A stretch of 64,000 bases of DNA from Phytophthora colocasiae (lineage: Eukaryota; Oomycota; Peronosporomycetes; Peronosporales; Peronosporaceae). The DNA lies in contig JAGKQI010000067.1 in NCBI GenBank assembly GCA_018806915.1, forward strand, positions 186,001-250,000, read 5' to 3'. The notes below the pieces were generated by a model. That model ran no database searches, was not told the origin of the DNA, and saw only the letters and a program-made list of their open reading frames with translations. Position 1 is the stretch's first letter, and each line of letters begins with the position of its first letter. This document shows positions 61,061 through 64,000 of this stretch, piece by piece. Made by a program: the position numbers and the translations under genes.

Positions 61061-62440
61061 CCACACATTTCGGTTTGATGCTAAAGGCGCATTCAACCTA
61101 TTTTGAGCAACCGAACTTTCGTTTGAAAATTAGAAACCAAACTAATTTGCTAAAAGCCTCTAATGAGTTGAATTCGCTTCGATTTCATTGCGATACAACT
61201 GCTTATCATTTGGCTTCTTGGCAGACAGCAACGCTGTGAACGAAGGTACCGGAATTTACAGGTAAAAAAGATGTTGTGAAGCAAGGACGTTATCCTAACA
61301 ACGTTCATTATGTATCTAGGCTGACGAGAGAGAGGCCATGATATTGACAGAGCACACCCTGGAGAATGAATTAAACAGCGTAGCTCAAAAAGAGCAGATA
61401 TTAGATGCCCGTTTACTCCGCCTCGAAGCACGCTGACATGAGGCTTTGCTGAAACAAGAGCATCAACTCAGGAACGAGAGCTACTCAGCCCAGGATTGAA
61501 GCCAGTCGTTCAAGAATAATGATTTCGCTGATCGAGAAATTATAGTTTGATCTTCCAGAAAAAAGGAAGCAGTTGCTGTTATTTTGTTAAATCTTCGTGA
61601 GGCTACTCGTAGTTGATTATTTCTGTTTTTGTTGCAGTAGTTATCCTTTTGCTATTGGCGCAGGCGAAAGCCAAAGAGAAGCACATAAGTACATTATGGA
61701 TCCGTTTAGCTATATGTTCTACACCACTGCTTATGATTGAAGCTGAACGCAAGCTAATCGACCTGGCAGCGGAACTTTACGAGCTTTCGGATTGAACTTG
61801 AACAGAAAAAGTCGGACTGGTTCATAATCAAACCTCAACTCCGGACCTAATTACTCTGGTCCTTCATACGTGAAACTCTCCTTGTGCAGCTCCTGAAATT
61901 ATTGGAGGATGCACGCATTCAAACAATGTAGCCAGCATAGAAAGCTCCCTACGCTTGAGGTGTGTTAAAGAAACAGAGCAGTGGCTATTCATTACCAAAC
62001 GCTACTAGCCGGGTTGTTTGTCGGTTTTACAAAGGAAAAAGTTGGATGCCTAACGCGCTCTTCTTAACGATAAAGAAACAAAGCATTGAACACCGGGAGC
62101 AGGCTTTATCAGCACAAGCAACGCTACGCTAGAGCAATTTCAGCAAGTTTTGGCTCAGAATCATGAGTGCAGTCTGATGGCTCAAGAGGGTCCCTGTCAT
62201 GTTATACTAGCTAGTAGTAACAACAGACTAATGCGTGTCTGTAGCCTCAGCGGCTGAAACATATTTCAAGCAGAACAGAAGTCAATGCAGTACATACAAT
62301 ACTGCCATCTGACAACATCTGCAACTTGTGCTTGTGTATCTTGCTCAACGTCACTTACTGGGATGAGATAGACCGACTGAGGAATTGGATGAAGGAAAAA
62401 CTCTCACAACTAGTGGGTCTCGAATGCAGATGCTTGCGCT
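61061..62440. other. Relic region with coiled-coil fragments and many stops
   Basis: No intact gene. The plus strand around 61320-61435 reads as a charged coiled coil (ADEREAMILTEHTLENELN, then QKEQILDARLLRLEAR) before a stop, and short open pieces follow to about 62200 with stops in every frame. It looks like an old pseudogene or further transposon debris. Confidence 0.4.
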
Positions 62441-62442
62441 TC

Positions 62443-63268
62443 TCAAACCGCGCAAAGCATTCTGCAAAATGAATACAATCGTCGCACATCGTTCGGTCGA
62501 CGACGGTGCAATGCGTTGCCAGTACGCTTGCGCTTTTCTCCAAAGAGCACGTCTTGTGCCGTTAACTTCTCGTGGACGTCCATTAGCTTCTGCTTCTCTG
62601 CGTGGCACCAGTAAGAAAAAGAAGCTCCGACTAGTGTGAGCACTGGGGCTTTAAAACACCGTGCTTGTTACGCTCGACAATATATGTGTGGCCGATCCTC
62701 TCGACGGCATGAGCGACAGCCAAACTCAGTTTCTTTTGCAGTGGCAAGAGAGCGCCCATTTCGGTCAAAAAAGCGCCAAATCCGCTACGCGTTCGCCCTT
62801 CAAGCTGAAGTAGTTGCAACACCTCTGCATCAAGTGTTGGGGTGTCCATCGTCATGCCTATCGAATTAACGCTGCGGGATCATGTAGGCGTCTCGGGGTT
62901 TGGCAAGCTGATTGAGGCCTTGGACGATGTCGTGAACTTGCGCCAAGTCCGGCTGCTGCCCCAGGAAGTCCAGATACTGCGTGACCTTGGCTACCTGATC
63001 GATGTACGGTAGATCAAAGAAAGTGGCAGCCTCTGCCTCGGACAGGAAGTCCTTAAAGCTGAAGTAGCGCGGCACTGAAGCTGCGGATGGAAGAATGCTG
63101 CCGCATTGGTGTGCAAAAGCAACTACCAAAGGGCATGACCCACGTCGCGTCATGACCAGCCGTTCGAAGCATATTGCACATCAAGCGCGTGGCGTCTAAG
63201 CAAGATTGCTGATGTTGCCTAGCTACGGCAACCAACAACGTCCAGTTGGTAAGCGACCTCCACGCCAC
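62443..63268 (-). pseudogene. Unrecognised minus-strand gene fragment with frame breaks
   Basis: Three overlapping minus-strand frames could belong to one protein: 63053-63268 (LTNWTLLVAVARQHQQSCLD), 62866-63153 (VPRYFSFKDFLSEAEAATFF, AKVTQYLDFLGQQPDL) and 62631-62855 (TLDAEVLQLLQLEGRTRSG, KKLSLAVAHAVERIG), then 62443-62643 (HAEKQKLMDVHEKLTAQDV). The composition is coding-like, but the frame changes near 63140 and 62860 have no clear introns and stops lie between the frames. No family recognised. It may be a decayed gene or one whose splicing I have not solved. Confidence 0.45.
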
Positions 63269-63599
63269 AATCCTCTTTTCGTCTACAGGTGACCGCCATT
63301 GATGTCAACTTCAACCAGTTTAGAGAGTGCCCATAGTTAAGTACCTCTTATAATTAATACATTTAAATATTACTTGACGTAGTCTATACGCCTTAATAAA
63401 ATCTGCCCAGAAGACGATGAAAACGAATCTTTTATAAGTACAGAGCCTGACGTGCATAAGAGTACCAATTTCAGTAACACCAATTCCACTCTCATGTGCA
63501 ACGTGAATACTTTCGTCTTCAACCAGCAGGTCGCATGCATTCACTCTTCATTCTTCAACCTTCGCCATGAGACTTCAAGTGGATCCTCCGTCGTTCATA
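63269..63599. other. Intergenic region
   Basis: About 330 bp without a recognisable gene between the unknown fragment and the saccharopine dehydrogenase-like relic. The minus-strand ORF at 63320-63544 has no recognisable content. Confidence 0.4.
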
Positions 63600-64000
63600 A
63601 TGCCGAGTAAATGTGCAGGGATCAGTCCGTGGGGTTTACAACAAGTGGGAGCGCCGTGCACCGCTTACGCCCGCACACGTCAAGGAGCTGGTGGCGCGCG
63701 GCGTGCAGGTTCTGGTGCAGCCGTCACAGCGCGCGTCTTCTCAGATGAACAGTACGTGCGCGCTGGCGCTACTTTTGTCCGAGGATCTGGCCCCGGCCAA
63801 CGTCATTGTGGGCGTTAAGCAGGTGCCGGAACCCGCGCTGCTGGCGGACAAGACGTATCTCTTCTTCCAGCCACACCATCAAGGCGCAGCCTGAGAACAT
63901 GGAACTGCTGGACGCCGTGCTACAGCGCCGCGTCACTCTTATTGACTTCTGATTGCATCACGGGGAGAGCGGCAAGCGTCTCATTGCCTTTGGAGGCAAC
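63600..64000 (+). pseudogene. Lysine-ketoglutarate reductase/saccharopine dehydrogenase N-terminus, broken, cut by window end
   Basis: The frame from 63613 reads YNKWERRAPLTPAHVKEL and VLVQPSQR, then LSEDLAPANVIVGVKQV and LLADKTYLFF, all typical of the N-terminal AlaDh/PNT-like domain of the bifunctional lysine-degrading enzyme (AASS, LKR/SDH). Between VQPSQR and LSEDLAP the proper continuation (RVFSDEQYVRAGAT) is in the next frame, requiring two compensating shifts. After TYLFF the family sequence (HTIKAQPENMELLDAVL) is again in another frame, with a TGA near 63950 in LIDF-stop-LHHGE before GKRLIAFGG. These lesions make a pseudogene likely; the rest lies outside the window. Confidence 0.75.

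Noticed and set aside
1..64000. tRNA, rRNA, CRISPR or bacterial operon features
   Set aside because: No tRNA-like cloverleaf, rRNA, or regularly spaced repeat was seen, and the genes are eukaryotic with spliceosomal introns.

Overview
The window looks like a piece of an oomycete nuclear genome, most likely Phytophthora or a close relative. Evidence: single-exon genes mixed with genes carrying short GT-AG introns of roughly 50-115 bp, compact intergenic gaps, a tandem pair of GH81 beta-1,3-glucanases, and Helitron, Copia, MULE and PIF/Harbinger elements with their Myb/SANT-like partners packed between conserved eukaryotic genes. The genus is inferred from remembered family resemblance; no search was run.

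Layout. 0.5-7.7 kb: a broken Helitron on the minus strand (Rep with HUH and YxxxY motifs, split Pif1-type helicase) preceded by an unrecognised ORF. 8.3-9.2 kb: a SET-domain methyltransferase gene with one frame break. 11.2-13.5 kb: an intact quinone-oxidoreductase-like gene followed by its decayed tandem copy. 14.6-18.8 kb: two GH81 glucanase copies fused by a junction deletion and sharing a conversion-like tract. 19.1-19.7 kb: a pogo-like deletion derivative. 20.4-25.0 kb: an AGC kinase and DNA ligase IV. 26.2-28.4 kb: a PIF/Harbinger element with an intact intron-bearing SANT gene and a deleted transposase. 28.4-37.8 kb: a multi-pass membrane protein gene split by a Copia retrotransposon, which itself carries two later insertions (a 919-bp long-palindrome element in pol, and an intact 1,855-bp DDE element in the 3' LTR). 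37.9-40.4 kb: DNA polymerase lambda-like gene (six exons). 40.6-50.1 kb: a THH1-like membrane protein, a coiled-coil protein, a four-exon unknown, a membrane protein, GPI transamidase catalytic subunit (nine exons) and TFIIH p62. 50.2-51.0 kb: a METTL21-type methyltransferase. 51.0-57.7 kb: two alpha/beta-hydrolase paralogues separated by a 3.6-kb MULE with an 11-bp target duplication. 57.8-64.0 kb: a membrane ORF, a second decayed PIF/Harbinger element, coiled-coil relics, an unknown gene fragment and the broken start of a lysine-ketoglutarate reductase/saccharopine dehydrogenase copy.

How the parts relate. DNA ligase IV and a polymerase lambda-like enzyme, both acting in non-homologous end joining, sit about 13 kb apart; removing the inserted elements leaves only a few kb and one membrane gene between them. 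TFIIH p62 lies about 8 kb further on. The strongest result is structural: four insertions (Copia, long-palindrome element, DDE element, MULE) are resolved to the base by target duplications, and in the Copia/membrane-gene and palindrome/Copia cases removal restores the interrupted reading frame. This gives a relative order of events. I found no convincing wholly new biological system; the most unusual objects are the nested palindrome at 30.7-31.6 kb and the GH81 fusion.
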